From Nitrospinae bacterium bin107 (GTDB taxonomy: Bacteria; UBA8248), in the NCBI GenBank assembly GCA_002238965.1, contig MPNJ01000004.1:1-64000 (forward strand): DNA of 64,000 nucleotides, given 5' to 3'. Positions within the stretch are counted from its first letter, which is position 1. Every line of letters starts with the position of its first letter. The position numbers and the translations under genes were made by a program. Of this stretch, positions 44,404 to 53,046 are shown in pieces. The notes beneath the pieces were generated by a model, which was not told where the DNA came from, made no database searches, and saw nothing but the letters and a program-made list of their open reading frames with translations.

Positions 44404-45750
44404 ATGTCTGACGCATTCGATGATAAAGATCGCGAATTCGTAATCAACCAAGCCCGCGAACTCGGCGTGCGCTTCATCCGCATGTGGTTCACCGACATCC
44501 TGGGCTTCCTGAAGAGTTTCGCCATCACCATCGAAGAACTGGAAAACGCGCTCTACGAGGGCCATCTTTTCGATGGAGCCGCCATTGAGGGCTTCGCGCG
44601 CATCGAAGAGAGCGACATGTTCGCCCACCCCGACCCCACGACGTTCTGCGTGCTGCCCTGGCGTCCACAGGATGGCGGCGCCGTCGCGAGAATGTTCTGC
44701 GACATCAAGGACCCGGACGGCAACCCCTATGAGAGCGACCCGCGTTTCGTGCTCAGGCGTACCCTCCAGAGTGCGGCGCAAAAGGGATTCACGTTTTACG
44801 CGGGCGTGGAGTATGAGCACTACTACTTCAAATCTCATGAACAGCCGATTGAAACACTCGATCGGGGCGGATATTTCGATCTCACTCCCCTGGATATCGC
44901 AAGTGATCTTAGACGCGAGACGGTACTCAATCTCGAAAAAATGGGAATCGGCGTCGAATACAGCCATCACGAGGCCGGACCCAGCCAGCATGAAATAGAC
45001 TTGCGCTATGGCGATGCGCTCACCATGGCGGACAACGCGATGACCTACCGGCTCGTCGTCAAGGAAGTCGCCATGCGGCACGGCGTCTACGCTACTTTCA
45101 TGCCCAAACCTTTGTCCGAGGAAAACGGAAACGGAATGCACACCCATCTCTCCCTGTTCCAGGGTTCGGAGAACGCGTTCCACGACCCGGATAAGCCTGG
45201 CGGCCTCTCGGACACTTGCCAGGCGTTCATCTCCGGGCTCCTGAAATACGTCCCCGAGATGACGCTCGTTCTCAACCAGTGGGTGAACAGCTACAAGCGC
45301 CTCGTCCCCGGTTTCGAGGCGCCCGCCTACGTCTCTTGGGCACACAAGAGCCGCAGCGATCTGATCCGCATCCCCAGTACGCGCAAGGGTATGGAATCCG
45401 ATACGCGAATCGAGTTGCGCTCGCCGGACTCGGCGTGCAATCCCTATCTGGCGTTCGCCTGCATGCTGGCGGCCGGAATGGCGGGAATCGAAGAGGGTCT
45501 GCCGCCCGTGCCGGCCGTGGAAGAAAACGTATTTGAAATGAGTGAGAAAAAACGTCGGGAGCAAGGCATCAAAAGCCTGCCCGGAAACCTGCGGGAGGCC
45601 ACGGTGCTGGCCGAGCAGAGCGATTTCCTGAGAAGCGTGTTCGGAAACCAGTTATTCGAGAAATTCATCGAGAACAAAAAACTCGAATGGGCGCCCTACC
45701 GCGCCCACGTCTCGGATTTCGAACTCAACAAATATCTCTCGATTCTTTGA
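44404..45750 (+). CDS. glnA: Glutamine synthetase, type I-alpha
   Basis: 448 residues from ATG 44404 (GGAG upstream), normal for the short GSI-alpha form. Active-site blocks: FTDILGFLKSF, LFDGAAIEGFARIEESDM, YAGVEYEHYYF, GNGMHTHLSLF, PGFEAPAYVSW and NPYLAFACML. The adenylylation Tyr region of GSI-beta (NLYDLPPEE) reads NVFEMSEKKR, with Phe at the Tyr position, so it cannot be modified by GlnE. Makes glutamine from glutamate, ammonia and ATP in the cytoplasm. Convergent with cutA. Confidence 0.92.
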   Translation: MSDAFDDKDREFVINQARELGVRFIRMWFTDILGFLKSFAITIEELENALYEGHLFDGAAIEGFARIEESDMFAHPDPTTFCVLPWRPQDGGAVARMFCDIKDPDGNPYESDPRFVLRRTLQSAAQKGFTFYAGVEYEHYYFKSHEQPIETLDRGGYFDLTPLDIASDLRRETVLNLEKMGIGVEYSHHEAGPSQHEIDLRYGDALTMADNAMTYRLVVKEVAMRHGVYATFMPKPLSEENGNGMHTHLSLFQGSENAFHDPDKPGGLSDTCQAFISGLLKYVPEMTLVLNQWVNSYKRLVPGFEAPAYVSWAHKSRSDLIRIPSTRKGMESDTRIELRSPDSACNPYLAFACMLAAGMAGIEEGLPPVPAVEENVFEMSEKKRREQGIKSLPGNLREATVLAEQSDFLRSVFGNQLFEKFIENKKLEWAPYRAHVSDFELNKYLSIL

Positions 45751-45795
45751 ATACAGCCTTCCCATTCAGGAAAATGTGAGAGGGAATGAAGCCTT

Positions 45796-46125
45796 CTAAT
45801 CGGCGCAACTCTCCGCCAGCCATTCGAGGTAGGACGCACTCCCCTGATCAACCTCAATGGCCAGCACCTCCGGCACGTCGTAGCTGTGGATTTCCGCCAG
45901 AAGATCGGTGAGGGCCTGCAGTTTTTCCTGTGTGGTCTTTATGATGAGCAGGACTTCCGCATCATCCTGAACCGCCCCCTCCCACCGATAGAAGCTGCGG
46001 ATTTTCGGCACCATATTCACGCAGGCGCACAGCTTCCGCTCGACCAACGATTTCGCAAGCAGCGTGCCCTCTTCCTCGGAACCCGCCGTGCTCAACACGA
46101 TCCGGAACGCCCGCCCATCTTTCAT
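45796..46125 (-). CDS. cutA: Divalent-cation tolerance protein CutA
   Basis: 109 residues from ATG 46125 (GAGGAG upstream); homology begins here. Family core: TAGSEEEGTLLAKSLVERKLCACVNMVP, IRSFYRWEGAVQDDAEVLLIIKTT, SYDVPEVLAIEVDQGSASYLEWL. Trimeric ferredoxin-like protein of the PII-like fold, linked to copper tolerance in some bacteria. Follows meaB by ten bases on the same strand. Confidence 0.95.
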   Translation of the reverse strand: MKDGRAFRIVLSTAGSEEEGTLLAKSLVERKLCACVNMVPKIRSFYRWEGAVQDDAEVLLIIKTTQEKLQALTDLLAEIHSYDVPEVLAIEVDQGSASYLEWLAESCAD

Positions 46126-46135
46126 GGCATTCTCC

Positions 46136-47092
46136 TCATGCGCCCAGAATCTTCTCGGCTGCGCTGTAGGGGTCCACTCTTCGCGTGGCGATGGCGTCCA
46201 GAAGTTCATCCAGTTCCCGCCCGCCTTTCACGCCGTCTCCCATGCGCTCCACAGCGAGTTCTTTCATCACTTCCGCAAGCGTGATGCGGGCGCGTTCTCG
46301 TCCCAGACGCCCGGCCTCATCAGGATGTTCTTGCAAGAAGTGCATGCGCGCCTCGATCTGGGCGACCAATTCCTCCGTTCCCTCGCCTGTGAGCGCTTCT
46401 GTCTTCAGCACGGGGGGTCTCCAGATACTCGCCTCGCCGGGATGGAACTTGAAGTCCAGCATTTCCTCAATTTCCTTCACCGTGCGGTCCGCGCCGTCTC
46501 GCTTCGCCTTGTTCACCACGAAAATATCGCCGATTTCGAGAATTCCCGCTTTCGCAGCCTGAATATGGTCCCCGCCCCCGGGCGTCTGGAGCAAAACGAC
46601 CACGTCCGCGCACTGCATGATGTTCACCTCACCCTGGCCAACGCCTACAGTTTCGACGATCACCACATCCCAGCCCATGGCGTCCATGACGCAGAGCGCG
46701 TCCCCAGTCGCGCGGGCGAGTCCGCCCAGATGGCCGCGTGTCGCCATGCTGCGGATAAAGACTTTCGGGTCCGTGTTATGCCTGCCCATCCGGATGCGAT
46801 CTCCCAGAATGGCGCCGCCCGTGAACGGGCTCGTCGGGTCCACGGCGATGACGCACACCCTTTTCTCCTGATCGCGATAATGGGCGATCAGCTGATCGGA
46901 AAGCGTGCTCTTTCCCGCTCCGGGGGGGCCGGTGATGCCGATGACCAGGCTTTTCCCGCCTTTTAGATACAGTTCCTGAAGAATGGGTTTCGCACGCGGG
47001 TCGTTGTCTTCCACCAGCGTGATGAGCCTGGCGGCGGGACGAACCATGCCGTCCAGAATCTGGGGAATTTGTATTTTGTTTCTTTCATTCAT
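46136..47092 (-). CDS. meaB: MeaB-family GTPase (methylmalonyl-CoA mutase chaperone)
   Basis: 318 residues. G1 loop GITGPPGAGKSTLSD near 52-66; SIMIBI features IAVDPTSPFTGGAILGDRIRM, RSMATRGHLGGLA, ETVGVGQGEV (Switch II), VVNKAKRDGAD. It loads and protects the B12 cofactor of methylmalonyl-CoA mutase or isobutyryl-CoA mutase. No mutase gene lies in the window. Heads the meaB-cutA pair. Confidence 0.94.
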   Translation of the reverse strand: MNERNKIQIPQILDGMVRPAARLITLVEDNDPRAKPILQELYLKGGKSLVIGITGPPGAGKSTLSDQLIAHYRDQEKRVCVIAVDPTSPFTGGAILGDRIRMGRHNTDPKVFIRSMATRGHLGGLARATGDALCVMDAMGWDVVIVETVGVGQGEVNIMQCADVVVLLQTPGGGDHIQAAKAGILEIGDIFVVNKAKRDGADRTVKEIEEMLDFKFHPGEASIWRPPVLKTEALTGEGTEELVAQIEARMHFLQEHPDEAGRLGRERARITLAEVMKELAVERMGDGVKGGRELDELLDAIATRRVDPYSAAEKILGA

Positions 47093-47157
47093 ATTGTTTT
47101 ATTTATCAATAGGTTGGGGGAGCATTATCAAGTAGAATCTAAGCAAGGATTCGGCCT

Positions 47158-48294
47158 TCAGGAATCGAACAGATGCCGGCAAACGAGATTGCGATGCACC
47201 TCGCTCGTGCCTTCTCCGAGGGTGAACACCCGGGCGTCGCGCCAGAACATCCCCGCAGGCGTTTCTGCGATGTAGCCATACCCGCCGTGAATCTGTATTC
47301 CTCTGTCGCATACGCGAAGACAGGCTTCTGACGCGAAAAGTTTCGCCAAGGCCACTTCTTCCCTGTTGTCACCTCCCGCGTCGCGGATTCTTGCTGCAGC
47401 GACTACCATCTCGCGAGAAGTAGCGATATCTATGGCGCTATCGGCCATCATGCCCCGCAGACCGCCGAAATCAGAGACCGGCTTGCCGAATGCTTCGCGC
47501 TTCTTGGCATGAGATGCCGCGGCTTCTAGTGACGCCTGCGCTATGCCGACGCACATCGCACTCAGCACGACCCTTCCATCGTTCAGGACCTGCATCGCCT
47601 GCCTCAGCCCATCCCCTTCTTCTCCGATGAGGCGCTCCACCGGAGTTTCGCAGTTTTGAAAAAATATTTCCGCCGTGCCTGCCGAGCGCATCCCGAGAGT
47701 CTGTGCAAGTGGGACGCTTCTGCACCCCCTATCGCCCTTTTCAATTAAAAACGCGCTGATTCCGTCTTTGCCCGCCAAAGTGCGCGCAAAGATGACCAGG
47801 CTGTCAAAACCCATACCCTGCGTGACGAACATTTTCGCGCCGTTGATGATATACGCATCCCCATGCTGCTTTGCCTCGCACTCGAGAGCCGCCGCATGAC
47901 TGCCCGCGATCCGCTCGGTAATCGCCCATGCGCCGATCTTCCCTTTTGTGAGGTGAGGAATATGGCTATTTTTCTGCGCATCCGACCCATGATGCAGCAA
48001 ATGGCCGCCGCACAAGCCAGCCGAGATGCTGATAGTCAGCGCGAAACTCGGGTCGCCACCCGCCAGTTCCTCCATGACGAGGCATTCGTCAAACAATCCG
48101 AGGCCGCGTCCACCCAAGCTTTCAGGTATCTTGACGCCGATGAATCCCGCCTCGGCCGCCTCTTCGTATAACTCGCAGGAGAAAGTACCCGCCAGGTCGC
48201 GATCCAACGCGCCGTGTGCAAGTCGTTTTTGGGCGAATTCCCGGGCCTCTGCCTGGAGGGTCGATTCTTCTTGCGTTAATTCCGTGTGCGTCAT
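47158..48294 (-). CDS. Acyl-CoA dehydrogenase
   Basis: 378 residues from ATG 48294; residues upstream to 48450 have no homology and overlap the previous gene. Flavin and substrate motifs: ISAGLCGGHLLHHGS, GAWAITERIAGSHAAAL, VTQGMGFDSLVIFAR, REAFGKPVSDFGGLRGMMAD, QIHGGYGYIAETPAG, and LGEGTSEVHRNL, which holds the catalytic Glu in the position used by most short/medium-chain enzymes. Couples to ETF. It follows the F420-type oxidoreductase by about 14 bases. Confidence 0.93.
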   Translation of the reverse strand: MTHTELTQEESTLQAEAREFAQKRLAHGALDRDLAGTFSCELYEEAAEAGFIGVKIPESLGGRGLGLFDECLVMEELAGGDPSFALTISISAGLCGGHLLHHGSDAQKNSHIPHLTKGKIGAWAITERIAGSHAAALECEAKQHGDAYIINGAKMFVTQGMGFDSLVIFARTLAGKDGISAFLIEKGDRGCRSVPLAQTLGMRSAGTAEIFFQNCETPVERLIGEEGDGLRQAMQVLNDGRVVLSAMCVGIAQASLEAAASHAKKREAFGKPVSDFGGLRGMMADSAIDIATSREMVVAAARIRDAGGDNREEVALAKLFASEACLRVCDRGIQIHGGYGYIAETPAGMFWRDARVFTLGEGTSEVHRNLVCRHLFDS

Positions 48295-48308
48295 CAAAGG
48301 CAACGCCG

Positions 48309-49298
48309 TTATCCTCCACCCGCTTGAAGTTCGGGTATGATTTCTTCGCCCAAAAGGGTCAATCTGTGAGGGTTCAAATCCAAATCCGGGATAGTGACCA
48401 GGATGTGATCCACGCCCGCTTTCAGGTATTCCTTGAGGCGCGCCACGCATTCATCCGGCGTTCCATAGACGCACCCCGATTCCGGGATGACGCTCAGCCT
48501 CTCACGGGCCGCCCTGGCCACCGCCCGGTCTTTTTCGGGAATCACCATCACCATGAGAGATGCCCTTATCGCGTCGGGGTCTCTTCCCGCCTTTTTGCAA
48601 TCTGCCTCGATCTCTGGTCTTTTCTCCAGAAACTGCTCTGGCGTCCACCACCGGCAGTTGTAGCCATCCGCCTGACGGGCCGAAACACCTAGTAGTTTTG
48701 GGCCCTCGCCTCCGGTCCAGATCGGCGGATGCGGCTTTTGCACCGGAGGCGGGTCGCAAACCCCGTTTTGCATCTGAAAATACCCGCCTTCGAAATAGGG
48801 GGCGGGCTCCGTCCACATCGCGCGTATCAGCTGAATGGCTTCTTCCAGTTGCTTGATTCGCACGGCGGCATTCGGATAGGGATACCCGAAAGAATGATAT
48901 TCGTTTTCAATCCAGCCTGCGCCAATGCCGAAATCCACCCGGCCCTTGCTGATGACGTCGACCGTGGCCGCCGTCTTCGCCAGCATCGCCGGCGGGCGGT
49001 ATCCCACACACGTCACCAGCGTGCCCAGGCGCAGGGACTCGGTGTCGCGAGCAAGGGCGGCGAGGGTTGTCCAGGGCTCCAGAATCGCGGTATCGGCTGA
49101 TTGTTCTTTTTCTTCCGTCGAACCGAAGCCCGTCTGGCTCCCGTAGGAAGCGGGATCTAGCGTAACGAAATGATCGCAATGCCAGAGAGAATGGATGCCG
49201 ATTTTTTCCGACTCCTGGGCAATTTCCCTTAACTTGTCGTAGTCCCCGATGTACGTGCCCTTGAGCGTCAACGCGACGATGATGCCGACTTCCACCAT
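48309..49298 (-). CDS. LLM-class F420-dependent oxidoreductase
   Basis: 329 residues from ATG 49298 with AGAGG upstream. Luciferase-like barrel of the F420 type: SLWHCDHFVTLDP, TTLAALARDTESLRLGTLVT, RPPAMLAKTAATVDVISKGRVDFGIGAGW, VQKPHPPIWTGGEGPKLL. The N-terminal W-H-x-D-H signature and the F-G-I-G-A-G-W motif are typical of F420-dependent members. Operon with the acyl-CoA dehydrogenase. Whether the host makes F420 is not visible here. Confidence 0.9.
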   Translation of the reverse strand: MVEVGIIVALTLKGTYIGDYDKLREIAQESEKIGIHSLWHCDHFVTLDPASYGSQTGFGSTEEKEQSADTAILEPWTTLAALARDTESLRLGTLVTCVGYRPPAMLAKTAATVDVISKGRVDFGIGAGWIENEYHSFGYPYPNAAVRIKQLEEAIQLIRAMWTEPAPYFEGGYFQMQNGVCDPPPVQKPHPPIWTGGEGPKLLGVSARQADGYNCRWWTPEQFLEKRPEIEADCKKAGRDPDAIRASLMVMVIPEKDRAVARAARERLSVIPESGCVYGTPDECVARLKEYLKAGVDHILVTIPDLDLNPHRLTLLGEEIIPELQAGGG

Positions 49299-49439
49299 GG
49301 TATTCCTCTTACCCACGCGAAAACAGTAAACCGTTCCGTAACCTCACCTTATCAACATGAAAAATACCTTATCAGCATTAAGAGCGAGAAACGAGGGGGA
49401 GAGTACTCCCTTGCGCGCATCGTTTCGCATTAAGAAAAT

Positions 49440-50321
49440 CTATTTGCCCAAAACGACTCCGGCGGCGCCAATGACGGACAAGAGACCACCGAAGACGACG
49501 CGCAGGTTCACCGCCTCCTGTTTTCTGAAAAACACCCATGACAGAAAAATGATGAGCAGAACCGAGAGGCGATTCAGGGGAATGATCTGAACAATCTCCC
49601 CCGTTTTTATGGACGACCAGAAGAAAAAGGCTGCCATGGCGTTCAAACATGCGCCGCCCAAAACGGCCAAAAGCCCCTTCTTGTCCCAGGATCTGGGCGC
49701 CCTCCCCTCCACGGATAATGGCAGGACAAGCATCGCGAGGCAAAACGCCGTCACACTGCCGGCCGTCATGCCCAGGGAAGCGGACTTTATGATTTGCAGT
49801 CCGAACTTGCCGAAGACGTGCGTCATCGCGAACAAAACGGCCGTTCCCAAAGGGATAAGGTAATAAAACAAGGGAATGCGCCTTTGAACCTCGCCCTTTT
49901 CATAGACCAGCAGAATCGACCCCGCCAAGATGATCAGCGTCCCGAGCGCAATGAGCCACGTCATCCGCTCGCCCGCGAAAACCACCGCAAACAGAGACGC
50001 CCACACGAGGCTGGTCTGGGTGACAATGGAAGAACGCGCCAGACCCACCAATTTCATGCCGACGAGGCTGAGATAACGTCCGACGAAGGAGCCGGATATG
50101 CCCATGGCGGCGAACCACAGCAGTCCCCCGAGCGGCCAATCCGCCACGCCGCCTTCCAGAAAATAGAACGTCGTTCCGAAGCACACCTGCACGGCGAGCA
50201 TGAAGACGTTCATCACAATCGGGCTCAGGCGCGCCACGCCGGCGCGATACAGCGTGCGCGCGGAGGCGATGAAACAAGCGGCGATGAGCGCCAAAATATT
50301 GGGATGTATGGAATCGACCAA
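49440..50321 (-). CDS. EamA/DMT-family transporter, paralog 1
   Basis: 293 residues, TTG start; ten hydrophobic segments in two EamA repeats (GSFVGRYLSLVGMKLVGLARSSIV and the C-terminal AFFFWSSIKTGEIVQIIPLNRLSVLLI). Both the start HPNILAL and the C-terminal repeat are shared with the gene just upstream, so the two are tandem duplicates, separated by three bases. Drug/metabolite exporter superfamily; substrate unknown. Confidence 0.9.
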   Translation of the reverse strand: MVDSIHPNILALIAACFIASARTLYRAGVARLSPIVMNVFMLAVQVCFGTTFYFLEGGVADWPLGGLLWFAAMGISGSFVGRYLSLVGMKLVGLARSSIVTQTSLVWASLFAVVFAGERMTWLIALGTLIILAGSILLVYEKGEVQRRIPLFYYLIPLGTAVLFAMTHVFGKFGLQIIKSASLGMTAGSVTAFCLAMLVLPLSVEGRAPRSWDKKGLLAVLGGACLNAMAAFFFWSSIKTGEIVQIIPLNRLSVLLIIFLSWVFFRKQEAVNLRVVFGGLLSVIGAAGVVLGK

Positions 50322-50324
50322 CGC

Positions 50325-51212
50325 TTATCTTCCCGTCACGGTAAAGAAAGCGCCCGCAAGGGCAATCAATGCGCCGAGGATGACGCGCCACGTCACGTTT
50401 TCCTGCTGCCGGAACAACAGCCAAGACAGAAAGATGATCAACAAGACGGACAGGCGGGTTAACGGGATGACGCGGGTAATCTCGCCGAGCTTCACCGAGG
50501 ACCAGAAAAAGAAAATACCGAATCCCTGCAGTACGGCCCCAAGGAGAAGGACGAACAACCCTTTGTTGTCGCCACTTGCGCGCGGGTCGCTCTGGCTATG
50601 TGCGAAGGGCGCCAATCCCAAAAGGAGCGTGAGCGAGGTCGTGTTGGCGACCGCCATACCGAAAGCGGATGAGGAAATCCACTCGAACGCGAATTTCCCC
50701 ACTAGATGCGCGAATGCGTACATCAGAGCGGACGCAATGGGGATCGCATAGTAATGAATCGGAATTCTGCGACCGCTATCCCCTTTGGGGTTGTAGACAA
50801 GCAGGCTCGCCCCGCACATGACGCCCAGAATGCCACCCGCTTTCTGGAGCGACATACTCTCGCCTAATATGAAAACGGCAAGAACAGACGACCAGACTAG
50901 GACTGTCTGGCTCATCACCGCCGCACGGGCAAGCCCCGTAAAGCGGATCGCGACGAAATTGATGTACCTGCCCAGGAAACTCCCGAAAAACCCCATGGCC
51001 ATGAACCAGAAAACGCCCTGATAAGGCATCTGGTCGAGGGATCCCTCCACCCAGAAGAAAAACCACCCGAGAGTGGTCGTCACGCATGCCATGACCAGAT
51101 TTGCCGTGTGCATTTTCATGCGCGGAATCGCATAGCGCTGCGATACGCGGGCGAAGGCGATGAGCGCGGCGCAGCAGAGCGCCAAAATGTTGGGATGAAT
51201 GGCATCAAGCAA
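50325..51212 (-). CDS. EamA/DMT-family transporter, paralog 2
   Basis: 295 residues, ten membrane segments, two EamA halves (GSFLGRYINFVAIRFTGLARAAVM; IFFFWSSVKLGEITRVIPLTRLSVLL). Nearly every landmark (HPNILAL, GSFxGRY, FFFWSSxKxGEIxxxIPLxRLSVLLIIFLSW) is shared with the next gene. A heterodimeric pair, as in some small multidrug-resistance-like systems, or simple gene duplication are both possible. Confidence 0.9.
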   Translation of the reverse strand: MLDAIHPNILALCCAALIAFARVSQRYAIPRMKMHTANLVMACVTTTLGWFFFWVEGSLDQMPYQGVFWFMAMGFFGSFLGRYINFVAIRFTGLARAAVMSQTVLVWSSVLAVFILGESMSLQKAGGILGVMCGASLLVYNPKGDSGRRIPIHYYAIPIASALMYAFAHLVGKFAFEWISSSAFGMAVANTTSLTLLLGLAPFAHSQSDPRASGDNKGLFVLLLGAVLQGFGIFFFWSSVKLGEITRVIPLTRLSVLLIIFLSWLLFRQQENVTWRVILGALIALAGAFFTVTGR

Positions 51213-51565
51213 AAAATCGACCTTTTATGAGCAACTTATCTCCCATTCATACACCATAAGACCTGGGATGCGCACACATCGTCGCTAATTCGCCGCAAAC
51301 ACCTCCTGATTTCGAAGAAACGAACGACGATGACGATGAAAATGGCCTGGGAGGATTCGGAATTGGACGCCAGGGTTCGGTTCAAGGAATTTCCCAACAG
51401 GCAGAATATGAAGGGGCGATTATGGCATGGAATGCATCTTAGAGGATAGCTTCAGACATGCTAAAACACACGAAGCGGCGTGGATTTGCTTTATAACGAG
51501 AGAGTTAACGAGGATTCGTCGTGCAAGCGCGTGAGCTTGTAATGATCGTATCTTCGGGGGATGTG
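51213..51565. other. Non-coding stretch, nothing recognised
   Basis: About 350 bases between the EamA pair and the YkgJ-like gene. Small open frames in it show no homology and no repeats, RNA gene or clear promoter stand out. The EamA promoter should lie near 51215-51290 on the minus strand. Confidence 0.45.
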
Positions 51566-52048
51566 CTACATCTCGTCCAGGCTCTTGTCGACGACTTTGG
51601 GGCCTTGATACCCCGGATAATTCTCGACGTAGGGACAATCCTCGGGAAGCCCCCCCATTTCGATGATTTCAGGCCCGATCGGCAGGCACAGCGGCTCTAT
51701 ATCGAAACGCTCGGCATATACGCGGCAGCGGTTCGTCTCGTGGTCGAGCTGCGGACACGCGCTCGTCAGCAAGAGCAGTCTGTCGCCTTCCCACACCTTG
51801 TCGTAACAACACTTCCCGCAACCGGTGCATAGCGCCTCCCACTCGGGCGTTTCGGGGGGTGGCAGATTTTCGTCCATCCATTTCTGGATTTCATCGAGGC
51901 GGCGTTCTTTTTCCGTCTTGTACATCGGAATGACTTGCGGGGCGTCCCTTTCGAGGCGCCTCTGCTCGGGCGTCTTCCAGATGCGGCGACTGCCGTTGCC
52001 ATTTTTCGACTTGCTTCGTTTCCTGGAATCAGCCTTGGAGCCGGGCAT
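51566..52048 (-). CDS. YkgJ/UPF0260-type cysteine-cluster protein
   Basis: 160 residues. A basic N-terminal extension (SKADSRKRSKSKNGNGSRR) of about 22 residues is followed by a charged region and then the cysteine cluster CTGCGKCC, C-x-V-x-A region CPQLD, CRVY, C-x-P and CPY. Such proteins (YcgN-like) bind Zn or an iron-sulfur cluster; function unknown. It overlaps the enoyl-CoA hydratase stop by one base and so is probably co-translated with it. Confidence 0.87.
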   Translation of the reverse strand: MPGSKADSRKRSKSKNGNGSRRIWKTPEQRRLERDAPQVIPMYKTEKERRLDEIQKWMDENLPPPETPEWEALCTGCGKCCYDKVWEGDRLLLLTSACPQLDHETNRCRVYAERFDIEPLCLPIGPEIIEMGGLPEDCPYVENYPGYQGPKVVDKSLDEM

Positions 52049-52830
52049 CAGCGATCCTGGAATTTTGCGGCTCGTTTCTCGATGAACGCGCCTAGGCCTT
52101 CCTGTGAATCTTCCGTGCTGTTCACCAGACCGAATTTCTCTGTTTCGAGCGTCAAACCCTCATCGAGGCCGCCCTCCAGGCCGCCGTGTACGGCCTGTAA
52201 AATCAACTCGATAGCGGGTTTGCTCTTGGACGCCAGTTTCTGCGCCAAAGCTTTCGCCTCATCCATCAGGGCGTCGGGCTCGCATACCTTGTTCACCAGA
52301 CCGATGCGGTGGGCTTCTTCGGCATTTACCGGGTCGCCCGTCATGAGGATTTCCAGCGCGCGGCCCGTGCCGACGAGGCGGGTAAGGCGCTGGGTGCCGC
52401 CGTAGCCGGGAATGATGCCCAGGTTGATCTCCGGCTGTCCGAAGAGCGCGTTCGGTGACGCGATCCGGATCGAGCACGCCATCGCCACCTCGCAGCCGCC
52501 GCCAAGCGCGTACCCGTTCACCGCCGCAATCGTTGGTTTTCCAATGGTTTCGAGCGATCTCAGGATTTTCGTTCCATGCTCCGAGAGCCACCGCGCGCTG
52601 AGGGGCGTGCGCCCCACCATGCCTTTGATGTCCGCGCCGGCGATGAATGCCCGATCGCCCGAACCCGTTAATATCAATACTTTCAGATCGTTATCGCCAC
52701 TGAAAGAAGATACCACATGAGCAAGCTCATCCATCGTCTCTGTATTCAGCGCGTTTAGCGCCTTGGGTCGATTGAACGTGCACGTGGCTACCGGGCCGTC
52801 CGTTTCGTATATCAAGTTGTTATAATTCAA
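52048..52830 (-). CDS. Enoyl-CoA hydratase/isomerase
   Basis: 260 residues. Oxyanion-hole segments FIAGADIKGM near 61-70 and GYALGGGCEVAMAC near 106-119; catalytic region FGQPEINLGIIPGYGGTQRL near 129-148 with the active Glu and Gly-Gly. Hydrates trans-2-enoyl-CoA to 3-hydroxyacyl-CoA in beta-oxidation or amino-acid breakdown. Closely linked to a cysteine-cluster gene and 216 bases from a thiolase gene, with which it would act in the same pathway. Confidence 0.95.
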   Translation of the reverse strand: MNYNNLIYETDGPVATCTFNRPKALNALNTETMDELAHVVSSFSGDNDLKVLILTGSGDRAFIAGADIKGMVGRTPLSARWLSEHGTKILRSLETIGKPTIAAVNGYALGGGCEVAMACSIRIASPNALFGQPEINLGIIPGYGGTQRLTRLVGTGRALEILMTGDPVNAEEAHRIGLVNKVCEPDALMDEAKALAQKLASKSKPAIELILQAVHGGLEGGLDEGLTLETEKFGLVNSTEDSQEGLGAFIEKRAAKFQDR

Positions 52831-53046
52831 TATCTTACCGCCTTATTTCTCGAGTCCAGTGAGGCATATGCAATTTTCGGAAAAACCTCGTGAATTTACC
52901 TGATTTTATCGATATTTACTGAATTGATCCGCCCGAAAACACTACCCGTTGCAACTGCAACGACTCGGACCAAACCGGCGTTTTCATCCCCTGAAACTCT
53001 CCTGTCCACTTCCGCCGCGCGCTGTAACGATCCGTGTCGGGCAACC

